Shown here piece by piece: positions 10,612 through 20,400 of a DNA stretch of 64,000 bases (within the stretch, counting starts at the first letter, position 1; each line of letters starts with the position of its first letter). The position numbers and the translations under genes were made by a program. The notes beneath the pieces were generated by a model that ran no database searches, was not told the DNA's origin, and saw only the letters and a list, made by a program, of their open reading frames with translations. Source of the stretch: Agroathelia rolfsii (lineage: Eukaryota; Basidiomycota; Agaricomycetes; Amylocorticiales; Amylocorticiaceae); NCBI GenBank assembly GCA_018343915.1, contig JABRWF010000007.1, positions 2,046,001 to 2,110,000 of the forward strand, read 5' to 3'.

Positions 10612-13600
10612 TTAGCTTTCGTACCTTTCCCGGGCCTGAAAAAATCGGGTGAGCGTCTGGAAATGAAAGGGGAACAAAAAAGCTAAAAAGGCAGCTTACG
10701 CTTTCCCGCGCTGATTGGGCATAGCCCTTGTAACTCTCGGCGTACTTGCTAACTTCCTTGCCTTTGCTGGCACCTAGGCCGACTCCTTGAGCAAACACTG
10801 CGGTTTCACTAAAGATTCCAATTAGATCAGTTAGGTTCATGCATATTTTTGGCAATAATCGCTTGGAAAACATGGTCACTTACATTGGATCCACCCGACC
10901 TTCGCCTTCTACTCCAAGCCCCGACCCTTCCGTCCAGCCCATCATCTTCAGCAGCTTATTACCGACATTGTTCTCGTCCTTTCCAGGGTTGACAGGGGCT
11001 GGTGGGGCTGGCGGAGCTGGAGGTGGACCTTCAGCAAATCGCTTCTTGCCGTTGCCAGCTTTATCTGCTCCCTTGTCGACACTGGATGGCACCGGAATAT
11101 CCGGTTGATTATGCATCACTCGACGCTCTGATGCCCGGTCCCGATATTTTGGAGCATCACCTGCTGGCGTGGCATCCACACCTTTGGCGGATCGCTTAGC
11201 TAGCTTCTCTCGAGCGACCTCGCGGAGCTTGCTATCCTGCAAGTTCTTCTGTAGAACAATATCGTAGTTTGTGATAACGTTTGGAGAAAAGAGACCGTGA
11301 CCGAGCAGGTACAAAGAGGCGAGTAATTTGATAGGAGAAAGAAGCAAAATGTTAGACCCGTCTTGAAAACAGTATCATGAATTGTGTGAGAGAGGCGAGC
11401 CTTGTGCAGTTCTGATTCCGAATTGTGCCGCTTGATCTGATCAACTGTCTTGAACTGACGTGAGCAGAGCAAGCATGTTTTCCCTTCCATATCAGAAAAT
11501 TCGAGTTCTTTCTCTTCGTAGGGTGTCTCAAGAGCAGACGAGGTTGAAGCCGTCGGCTCATGATCCGTCGAAGCAGAAGCCTAGGATGTAGCGTGATGAG
11601 CCAGCGTCCAGAATACATTCCAAGGAGCGTGAGGCCAGAAAAAGCAATACCAGCAAAGGAGCAGCAGGGGCGTCGGTCCGTAAGTCTTCTTGCACTTGAT
11701 TCCATTTACTGATATTTTTCGCCGTCTGCGGAAGTTGATATCGTCATGTATGAGTATTGCTTGTATGATGACAGCAAGTTGCTTGGTAGTGTTATGTTTT
11801 GACATACCTTTTGACTGGCAATCAAAGGAGCTACTTTCCTGCCAGTATTTACTGCGAAATATAAATATAAAATCTTGAAGAGGCCATGGAAAAGCGTACA
11901 TTTGAATGATTCCCCGCTTGTTTCTGTCTCTTCTGTTGTCTCCCCAGCGTTCTCCTCTTCATTAAAGCCAAGAGCCACAGGCGCTTGTGGTTTGGCAGGA
12001 CCAGGACCTATGGATGCGCCTCAGAAGTGCATAAAAATGCCAGAAGCACTTTCAGAGCTTACCTGTTAGAAACGGAACCGATTTAGTAGGGCCCTTGTTG
12101 AAGCTCAGGGTCACAGGCTTATCCAATACTGGTAAGGTGGTGGCTTCAACAGATGCAGGCTGTTCCGAAACTACGAAATGTTTTGAGTATGTCTTATTAA
12201 TGAGGCGTAGGATGCTTACTTTTTGCCTTTTTCTTTTTGTCCTTATCTTTGGTGGGTGCCGCGGCTGGCTGAGGAGTCTCAACTTCAAACTCAAGCGCCG
12301 CTACTGTGGTAGTCTCGTCCCAGTAGCGGACCCAGTATCCCTCGGATCCACCCAGTGCGACAGAAGAAGATACCGCGCTATCATCTCTGAGAGCGTCTTC
12401 GACAGGCTGGAACGAGTATTGATGACCCCAAGAAGCCGCTACTGGCCGGTCGGAAATACGGAATCCTGAAGGATGGATTTGTGGAGACATAGTCGCTGCC
12501 AGTGTAGCGCCTGCACTCTGAACAGCGAATATAGGTCAACTCATTCCCATCTATGCAGGAATTAGATAGGGAATCAATGTACCTGTACATCAACAAATTC
12601 CACGAATGCAAAACCCAGACTAGCTAGGGTTTGTTTGTCTTTGATGAGAATGATGCGTTTCATTCCTTTGGCACCCTCAACATTTGGGCCTGATGATGAC
12701 TTCATTGCTTGATGTATCGCCTGTGGTCCAGAGAGGGGATCCAGACCACGAAGGAGTAGTATAGGTATCTGAGTTGTCCCGATATCCCTAGTTCCATCAT
12801 TGGCGTTTGCCCTTTGACGTGGCTTGTCGTGAGGCGCTGCACTTTGAGAGTAATCAATCTTTACTCTCCGGCCACCGTGGGGCTGTCCGGTCTCCAGCGC
12901 TTTGTAGTAAGCAGCTGTGGCAGATGCGCCATGGGATGCTGGGGGAGGTACAGAGACGAAGGGGAAGGAAGGCTCGACAAAAGCCTTGGCATGTTCTGTA
13001 GACGGGAACTGGGCGAACCCAAAGCCTTTCGATGCACCTTGATAAAAAAAAATCCACATGCAAATACTCGTCAATCATATGATGCGTATGGATGAGACGA
13101 ATGGGCAAGTGCCTGTTGATCTGTCGCGAATGATTGTCACGGTTTCGAGAGTGCACCCATTGTTGGAGAGATACCCTTGCAGCTAGTAGGTTCAGTAGGA
13201 GGTGAGTTAATTTAGTCATGGATCAACGTAGGCAGTGGAATAAACGAACGTCTGCCTCTGTGAAATCAGGATCTAGACCAAGAAAGATAACGTGCGGGCT
13301 AGGTTCACTATGAACCATCTTTTTGTGCGGAGGGCCACCGCGTTCGCGCTGGCCGTTTTGATTATATGAGTGATCGTTTTGGCGTCCGCCACCTTCATTC
13401 CTCCAATCATTGTAGGGTGGACGAGAGTTGTTGTATCCCTAGATCGTAGGCGTATGGTCCAGATATATTCAATGCTTGCGGGGACTTGAAATGAATCAAC
13501 TACAAACCCCATCATTGTACTTTCTTCTCTTGCCATCATAATAGTCATCGTCTCCTCTATCCCGTCCCCCACCCCATCCTCCCTCGTTCCAGTTGTTGTC

Positions 13601-13657
13601 ACGATGATCTTGCCAGCTGTCCTTTCCTCTGTCCCACTCCCTGCTATGATATGACAT
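10612..13657 (-). CDS. RBM5/RBM10-like splicing factor: two RRMs, C2H2 zinc finger and G-patch
   Basis: RBM5-type proteins act in early spliceosomal complexes and alternative splice-site choice (animal knowledge); the role in this fungus is inferred. Starting at 13657, the N-terminus is rich in Arg, Gly and Asp (SREWDRGKDSWQDHRDN). RRM1 follows with VIFLGLDPDFTEADL and the RNP1-like block ASKGFGFAQFPSTEHAKAF. RRM2 has IPILLLRGLDPLSG and SLGFAFVEFVDVQ. A middle Pro/Lys-rich part leads to a C2H2 finger, CLLCSRQFKTVDQIKRHNSE. The C-terminal G-patch reads VGNKLLKMMGWTEGSGLG and then GVGLGASKG, and the protein ends in ARERYES. The order RRM, RRM, finger, G-patch matches RBM5/10. About ten short introns were placed by frame. 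The gene is divergent from the complex I subunit gene. Confidence 0.87.
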
Positions 13658-13848
13658 GGTAGTATGAGTTGACTACGCAGTGGTCTGACTCTGGACTGTG
13701 GAAGCTAGTATCCAGTTGCAACGATGATGAGTGTCGTGGAAGAAGCTGTGTGTGCTTGTGGTAATTCGCGCCACCGACTCGTGACGCCGCCTTTGTTCAC
13801 TTGCTCCCTTTACACCCGACTCCGAATACACACACTCTCTACTACAAC
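13658..13848. promoter_or_regulatory. Short bidirectional promoter between the RBM5-like and complex I subunit genes
   Basis: Only 191 bp separate the two divergent start codons, so both core promoters and 5' leaders must lie here or overlap. No clear TATA box is seen. The side next to the plus-strand gene is C/T and A/C rich (ACACACTCTCTACTACAAC before the ATG), as is common for fungal leaders. Confidence 0.5.
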
Positions 13849-14324
13849 ATGGCTGGCGGTCACGGTATGTCTTCCTTAGGTGATGCATAATTGCAATAGC
13901 TTACCTTGATACGGATACAGACGTTGTTAAAGTAGGTTTCTTGTCTCCACTGGGAATGCGTACTTGAGACTCATTCGCTTTCTCAGCTGGATCCGGCCGT
14001 CGAAAGATGGAACTACATGGTGCGGTCTTTATACCTTTTCATCGTGTCCTTGTCCTTATTATTGTCATTTTTTGTGCAGCGTGAGGATGCTTACAGGCAT
14101 TTCCGTTTCACCAACCGTGGCACGATTGCGGCTATTGTTGGGTTGATTGCCATTCCTGGTGCTTTATACTACACATTCAACAACCTCCATGTGCGTACAG
14201 TGCTTCCTGCTGTAGTTTAAGTTTACATTCAGACCCCTGACGGTTTGCTTTTCAGTATAAGTACAGCTGGATTGGTGCAAAGAAGGGCGAGTCTCTGACC
14301 GCAGCGGCTCGTTCTCAATCGTAG
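13849..14324 (+). CDS. Small single-pass mitochondrial protein, probable NADH dehydrogenase subunit NDUFB4 (B15)-like
   Basis: Five exons at 13849-13864, 13921-13931, 13987-14019, 14080-14190 and 14256-14324 give a 79-residue protein. It begins MAGGHDVVKLDPAVERWNYM, continues REDAYRHFRFTNRGT, has one hydrophobic helix AAIVGLIAIPGALYYTF and ends in a basic tail AKKGESLTAAARSQS. The arrangement (short N-terminal amphipathic part with MRExxxxxFRFT, one membrane span, basic end) fits the NDUFB4/B15 accessory subunit of complex I in the inner membrane, as I remember it from other fungi; this is moderately sure. Exon 2 is an 11-nt micro-exon encoding most of DVVK, and without it the conserved frame is lost. 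The gene is divergent from the RBM5-like gene, and COQ7, another respiratory-chain gene, lies convergent just downstream. Confidence 0.7.
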
Positions 14325-14573
14325 ATGACTTCCGCCAGTTCTAATGAAATCCTCACTGGTTTAAACTGTCCCGTCCCGCTTTTGCAACTCTTGGATACAG
14401 CATTAGATTTCTATCTCACTTCTTCGAGCTGTTCCTACAGCAATCCCTAGATGGCTAAAGAAAGTACTTTTTGTACTTGATTCTATTGAAGTCAAAATAT
14501 TTCAGAGCAAATACAGTTGATAACGGCTGCATCCTAGCAGCTTGACGTTGGCTTATACGATCATAAATGTGAA

Positions 14574-15379
14574 TTAAAAACGCTTGCAGAGCTCAATGGC
14601 AACTTTACATCCAGTTCCCACCACAGTACTGAGTAACGCATGGGCTGGTGCACGCTGAGAATCGTGTTCAACAGCAATATCCAGGTGCTCAAGTTCGTCA
14701 TCACGGAATTCCTTGATAACACCTCTAAGAAGGGGAACACTTGGGTGAGATGTAGGAAGTGCCTCAAGATCCTTTAGTTGACTAGGGAAGACAAAAGTTC
14801 ATAAACAAAACGCCCTCTGAAGTTATTTACGAGAAACAGCTTACTCGTCGTAGTGCTCCCCAATAACAGTTTCGACAGCTTCGGTGCATGCCATGGCAGC
14901 CTCTTTTCCCATAAGTGCAGTCACTGCTCCCAGACCAAAACCAGCCACTTTGGCGACATCAAGGAGGACGGTCGGACGGACACGGTGTTGAATCTGCAAT
15001 TTGTCCATGACAATCTGATGCTTTTTTTCTTGGTTCCACATTTCCTGATAAAATTGCCATAAGTAATCAAATGTGAAGTATTGTCCAAAGGTAGGTGGCA
15101 TACTTGGATAAGTGGTCCTAACTTGGCGTCACGACCCAGAACTGCCATTTGGCCTTTGTAAATCCAGTTCGCAGCCACCTCTCCGGCTTGATCAACACGT
15201 AGTGCACTCTCTAAAGATTCACGTTGCTTTGGAGAGAGGCCATTTGGCGTTGTGGTTGTTGAAGCGTCTGGCACGTTGGAAGTATGGGTGTAGGCATCGG
15301 AACTGAGAAAGCGTGGATGTGAGCGACTGAGAAGCGCTCTGCGAGCAGTGATCGTCAACGGACGACAGAGCATACTCAT
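14574..15379 (-). CDS. COQ7: 5-demethoxyubiquinone hydroxylase, mitochondrial (Coq7/Cat5)
   Basis: Coq7 is a di-iron hydroxylase that makes 5-hydroxyubiquinone in ubiquinone synthesis at the matrix face of the inner membrane. The N-terminus (LTITARRALLSRSHPRFLSS) is a typical mitochondrial targeting peptide. Iron ligands are visible in ALRVDQAGEVAANWIYKGQM, then the EMWNQEKKHQIVMDKLQ block (E and E-x-x-H), EAVETVIGEHYDE and the last ligand set in FRDDELEHLDIAVEH. The protein ends CKVAIELCKRF at the stop 14574-14576. Two introns separate the ligand-bearing exons. Length is about 230 residues, normal for fungi. A hydrophobic patch GFGLGAVTALMG supports membrane association. All ligands seem present, so the gene looks functional. 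Confidence 0.95.
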
Positions 15380-16012
15380 GAGGACTGAGCCCTATTGGGT
15401 TACAAAATAATATAGAGTCTGGCTATCATGATGATGGTGTAAGTGTTCTGAAATCATTCTTGCCAACTATGGGACGGGAGCTGGCCCGAGTGATACTTGA
15501 CGTAGACACATACGCGGTGAAGAGATGTTGGGGAGTACACGATGCGAGGGAATTTCAGTTGTTATCTCAGCTCAGCTCAACCAGCCTCGAAAGAGATCCA
15601 AGCGATAACTTGAAGACTGAAGTGAAGCGAAGTCGCAATGCCAATGTCAAATGGAAGAGTCAGAGTCTGTGACCTCATGATCAGAAGTCCAAATGTTGAA
15701 ATGCCACGAACTCACCGCCGGTCGTCACCACTGGGCCAAGATCACAGTGGCACTGGCAGCAGTTGCTATCAGACTCTCATTCAAACAACCACGTACTCTA
15801 ATCCCCCTATTAAAAACAAAGCCCGAGATGCCTGCTACGTTTGTTTCCTTTATATATATATATTTAAATGCAGCCCATTGTGACATTTTTCGTAGATTCA
15901 CTGCAACCAATGCCGTCGATACAGGCAATGAGAAGGAATGGCCCTCTAATCTAGGCTAGTACAGATCCAGTGTGTTATATGTGCCGCACATAGCTCATCC
16001 ATTGTTTTAGGC
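15380..16012. other. Intergenic stretch between COQ7 and an unknown acidic-protein gene
   Basis: Divergent upstream region of COQ7 and of the next plus-strand gene. No coding unit is supported, although a short upstream exon of the plus-strand gene cannot be excluded. The 15740-15770 part repeats CACTGG/CCAGTG-like words. Confidence 0.5.
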
Positions 16013-16896
16013 ATGTTGGACTGGGACGACACCCGTATCGTATTCACAAAGAGATCACTTATTGAATTCCTCAAGTTAGTCACTCATGTTCGCTTAATGT
16101 CCTTATTTTACAGCTCACCCACAACTGAACTTGAAGATACGCCGGCGTCACCGTCGATACCAACTTTACCAATATATCCAAACTACCAAGTATCTATGTC
16201 TTCGCACTGTTCTCATCGTAGATCTGCTAACACCTAAGCAGAGTATGCTCAATTTGGCAAACTAAGCGGAGATGCTGGGGCCTTGAATCCGACAGGTTAG
16301 TAAACACAACACATAAAACTTACCATGATTGGACAGACCTGTTGATTCTTTTATTGCATCCAGCCACTCCAACGAAAGAGAAGACACGAGAGTTCGCGTC
16401 GCCCATTCGCAGACACACCGACATCTTCAACTACGATGATGATGATGCACTCTCTACTGCGCCTCCACTACCGGTCGCTAGTCAAGTAGCCAAAGAAAAG
16501 GAAAAAGGATTCGATGATGACGATGATGATAATGCTCCTGCTAACACTAACGCTCCCAAACCGAGCAGGTACGCTTAGCAATCTTGCATGTATATGATCC
16601 CCTACTGAGTATCACAGGCGAGTCCGAGAGGCGCCGGGAGGAACTAGCTCCATGGGAAATTTCTTCGACACGCCCGAAACCGAGACATTCAAACCATCAC
16701 GTCGGTACGTACCGGTTCTACCAGAACGTTCTTCTACTCTGCATGTTTAATGTAACGTGTGTCCTAGTGTTCGACAAAACCCAGGAGGCCAAGACAGTAT
16801 TTCAGGGGTAAGCAGGACTCTACCTTAATGCTATTTCATTATTAATTGATTCTTGACCTGATTTTCTTTAGTTCTTTTGATGCCCAGAAAACATAG
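16013..16896 (+). CDS. Unrecognised acidic protein with two RRVRxxPGG repeats (HN1/Jupiter-like motif pattern)
   Basis: I do not recognise a named family. The well-supported part begins YAQFGKLSGDAGALNP and continues TPTKEKTREFASPIRRH. An Asp-rich region follows (FNYDDDDALS, GFDDDDDDNAPAN). The protein ends with two related units, PSRRVREAPGGTSSMGNFF and PSRRVRQNPGGQDSISGSF, then DAQKT and the stop at 16894-16896. The PGG repeats separated by acidic and Pro-rich spacers resemble the PPGG motifs of the HN1/Jupiter microtubule-associated proteins, but this is only a pattern likeness. Both repeats are interrupted by a phase 2 intron at the same place, inside the Arg-Arg pair. The first exon(s) are uncertain: ATG at 16013 with a 39-nt intron is one option, and the acceptor before YAQFGK could be GCAG or GCAGAG. 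Confidence 0.55.
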
Positions 16897-17001
16897 CCAA
16901 AGTATGTAACAGTATAAACAGAATGTACACCTCTATGCAAAAACAATGAAATTTATTCGAAGGAGAACTGGCACCTTCCAACTGTCATGAGTAAAAAAGT
17001 A

Positions 17002-17108
17002 TGGTGGAAGCGGGGTTCGAACCCGCGCGGAGTTTCCCCCATTGGGAATCACTTGCAAGCAAGAAGCAAGCTTAAATCCAACGCCTTAGACCGCTCGGCC
17101 ATCCCACC
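17002..17108 (-). tRNA. tRNA-Leu (anticodon UAA), with intron
   Basis: Read on the minus strand, the 5' end GGTGGGA pairs with TTCCACC, followed by the discriminator base A expected for leucine. The D arm reads GCCGAGCGGTCTAAGGC. The T arm is GCGGG-TTCGAAC-CCCGC, with a long variable arm GGGGGAAACTCC typical of class II tRNAs. The anticodon stem TTGGA leads into TT-TAA-G, giving UAA at 17072-17074. An intron of about 23 nt (about 17048-17070) follows position 37, as in other nuclear tRNAs; it contains the self-complementary CTTGC/GCAAG. One anticodon stem pair (31-39) looks mismatched, so the exact intron 3' end is uncertain. tRNA-Ser was considered, but the A at position 73 favours Leu. Confidence 0.88.
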
Positions 17109-17451
17109 AGCCTCCCTATATAAGTTATAGTGTGTATACATATTCGTCTGAGATGGAAGACCTGGCTTTGACCGTGTTTTACAGGGGCACACGTATCAAC
17201 TTTAGTAGTCAAAATTGCATGAAGATCATTTGCTACAAATAAACTATACACGGGCATGGATATTGCATGGAATGAAATGATAAAAAGAAAGAAGAATAAA
17301 GGAAGAAAAAAAATCGTAAGGCATGAATAAAATAATGCATGAATCCGGTAGGTAGGTCCTATCACCATAATAAACCGAAGAAGGTACACTAGGGTCCCAA
17401 CAGTTCTATTAGTAATAATGCTCTCTGAGTGCTGATGAATCGGCATGGTAT

Positions 17452-20400
17452 TTAGTCTGTCGTAGACTCTGGTAGGACGGAAAGAGACGGCAAAGACGGT
17501 GTACCCAGATCTCCGAATTCCATCATGTTGTCCGTGTCCTCTGCAACGCCTTCCAACCTCCTCCTTGTTCTCCGTGGCCGCACTGTGGTAGTCGAAGATG
17601 AAGTAGTGATTTCTGCATTGGGGAACTCCGATCTCAGCTGCGCAAGCATATCCAGAGCGACGTTTGCAGTGCCTGTATCATCCATCTTCAAGTCCAGAGG
17701 AATGATAGGCTTGTTATCCGGTGCTGGGCGCGTGCGCCGTGCTCTTCGGCCAACAACATCCCCATTGCGCAATTTCTTCATAAGATTGTCGAGCACTGCA
17801 GAATCTTCAGGGTCCGCAGAAATCGACGCCTCCTGTGCCCGTCTAGCCTTGTTCTCCTCAGCAAGGAGCTTCCGTTTCTCCGCCGCAGCCTTTTCTTCGG
17901 CAGCCGTCTGGTTGTCAGATTTGCATTTCTATTAGATAAGCAGATGATGAGCACAACTAAGCGACCCAGGAAAGGCAGAAAAAAAATACAAATACCTTGT
18001 AAGACGTGACGAACGTCTTGAAGATACCGTAGAACTCGGCAGATGACATGTTCTTCTCATCTTCGCCATAGTACTTGATCGCATCGGTGAATGTGTGGTC
18101 AGCCCTGTCAGTCTCGTCCACCAAATCTTCGACCCTGTTGGTGGCTTTGCTGACGAAACTCCACATCTGTCGTCCATAACGATCGGCTTGGTCGAGGTCA
18201 GAGAAGTGGGTGTTGAGATCAGCTTTGATGCGCTTCAGGCCTTCTCGTAGCTCTCCTAGACCTTTGCGGATGTCCTGAAGGTTTACTGAGAGTAAAGAAA
18301 ATGGATTAGACAAAAAAATTCAAAGACAGGAGGATTTGTAAATGCGCACTCCGGTATGCTTCAGCAGGCTTGTTGAGCTCGTCTAGGAAGTTTTCCATGT
18401 CGGGGAAATGCTTGGTAATTGTTCGCTCAAGGAAATGCAATAATGTGGTGTTGTTGACGGATTTGGTGTCGACGAGCTGAGCAGGGGATTAACGACACTG
18501 CGAGTCGAGCGATAAAACTTGATCATACCTTATTGATACTGCTAACCTTAAAACCAAAGGCGCCACCCTTGATACCAGTACCATTCATATAGTTTCCGAT
18601 GAGAAGGATGAGCTGTTTATTAGAGTATTCAGAATCACACATTGCAGTAAAGTGCAGCATTGTCTTACACTCAACAACTCTTTGAACTTTTTGGCATGAA
18701 GAAGGGCGTCTCCTGCGTCAGAAAGTTTCCTAGCACTCTATTGCAGCAGATGAGCAAGAATAGTATGTTCACATGGCATATACACGCACATCGTCTAATA
18801 GGCCCCATGTTTCATCGAAGGTAGATTTGTACAACATGCCTTCGATGCGTGGGCCAAGGCGGTCTATTTGTATGAGCTTTACCATAAGTCGATCCGATGG
18901 ATGTAGCGTTTCGAGTTCTGCCTCATCAGCATTACGATAGACGTTAAGTTTTCCAATCTGTAAAAAAAAACATTAACATTGAGCTGGATATCGCCGCATA
19001 AAGAAATGACTTCACCTGCTCAGGTGTGGGAAGAATAGGCTTGAGCTCGCTGAGGAAGACTTGTGTACATAACTCTTGGTCGAAATCCTTGATCCGCCTC
19101 GCGATTTCTTCTGGCGAGAGCTTCTTTGCGCGATGGATGAGGATTTCTGAGTTTTTTTTTCTCGAAGTGAGCTGGGCAAGAACCACGATGATTTAAAATC
19201 AGGGAACTTACCAACTCGTTTCTTGGTCTGTGGATCAAGCACACTCTTAAGCTCAGCACGTTTGAGTCGATCTAAAAGAAATCATGAATTGATATCATGA
19301 AGCAATAAACAGAAGTTTGACGTTGCCTTACCCATATCTCGCTTGACGAGCTGCTTGGCCTTGAAATCCTCCTCCATCTCCTGCCACACACCATCTATTT
19401 GGAACTTCTTGATAATCAAGTCTTCCCTCTGCGGCTCTTCTTCGTTCCAAATCGTCCTCGCTACCTGGGGCTGGCCCAGTTTGTCCCACTGCAGTTGCTT
19501 CATCTTCGTATTGGGTGTGACGGACATGCCCTTGCGTATTTCGTCGATAGTCAAGGCAGCACCTAGAAGTTTTGCACCGCCTTTGGCGATGGCAGGACCT
19601 TGACCAGGTATCTTTCGCATTGGTGGTGGTGGCGGTGGTGGTGGCGCGGATAAGTTTGCAGAAGGCATGCCCTTGAAGCCGACTGGAGGAGGCGGTGGCG
19701 GGGGTGGTGGCGGGGGTGGTCCAGCTCCTGAAGAACCAGGCGGAGGTGGTGGTGGTGGTGGTGGTGGCGGAGGAGGAGGGGGAGGGGGAGGAGGAGCTGA
19801 TGATGACGGCTCTTCAGCTTCTGAGAGTATGGGCCCTGATGATGAAGTTGCAGATGCAGACCCGGGTTGACCTGTCCCATCTCCCTCCTCCAGGAGAGTT
19901 GGCAGTTTCGATGGACTCTGAGAGCTTGGATCGACGGCAGAAGAAGACGTGTTGCCGTTCCTTCTTACCGAATTTTTACTAGGGTGATCGGCCTGCGATC
20001 CAGAAGTGAGACCAGCTCTTCCACCTCCGCTTCCGCCTCCACCTTCGGCTTTGCCATCTGATGCGACGGAACTGACACTGGTCGGCGTGCTGTCCTCAGT
20101 CATCCCAGTGTAACCGCTTCTTGTGGTAGAGCGGTCGAACTCGCTCTCAGCATCCTGCTCGTCCATGCTGTATTCACTCCTCTCGGTGACATCTCCAAGC
20201 CCTTTGCCTGGCGCGCGAAGATGCTTGTTCTTGTATATCCGAGAGAGTGAAGGGCCGACGTCGACATCCGACTTTTGCCTACGGGGAGAGCCTCGGATGC
20301 TGCGAGAGCCGGCACTGCCTTCTTTAGGAGAGTACTTGGAAGAAAATATAAGCAAGTCGGCATGATAAAAAGAAAGGAAAAGGAAAAGACACACATATGC

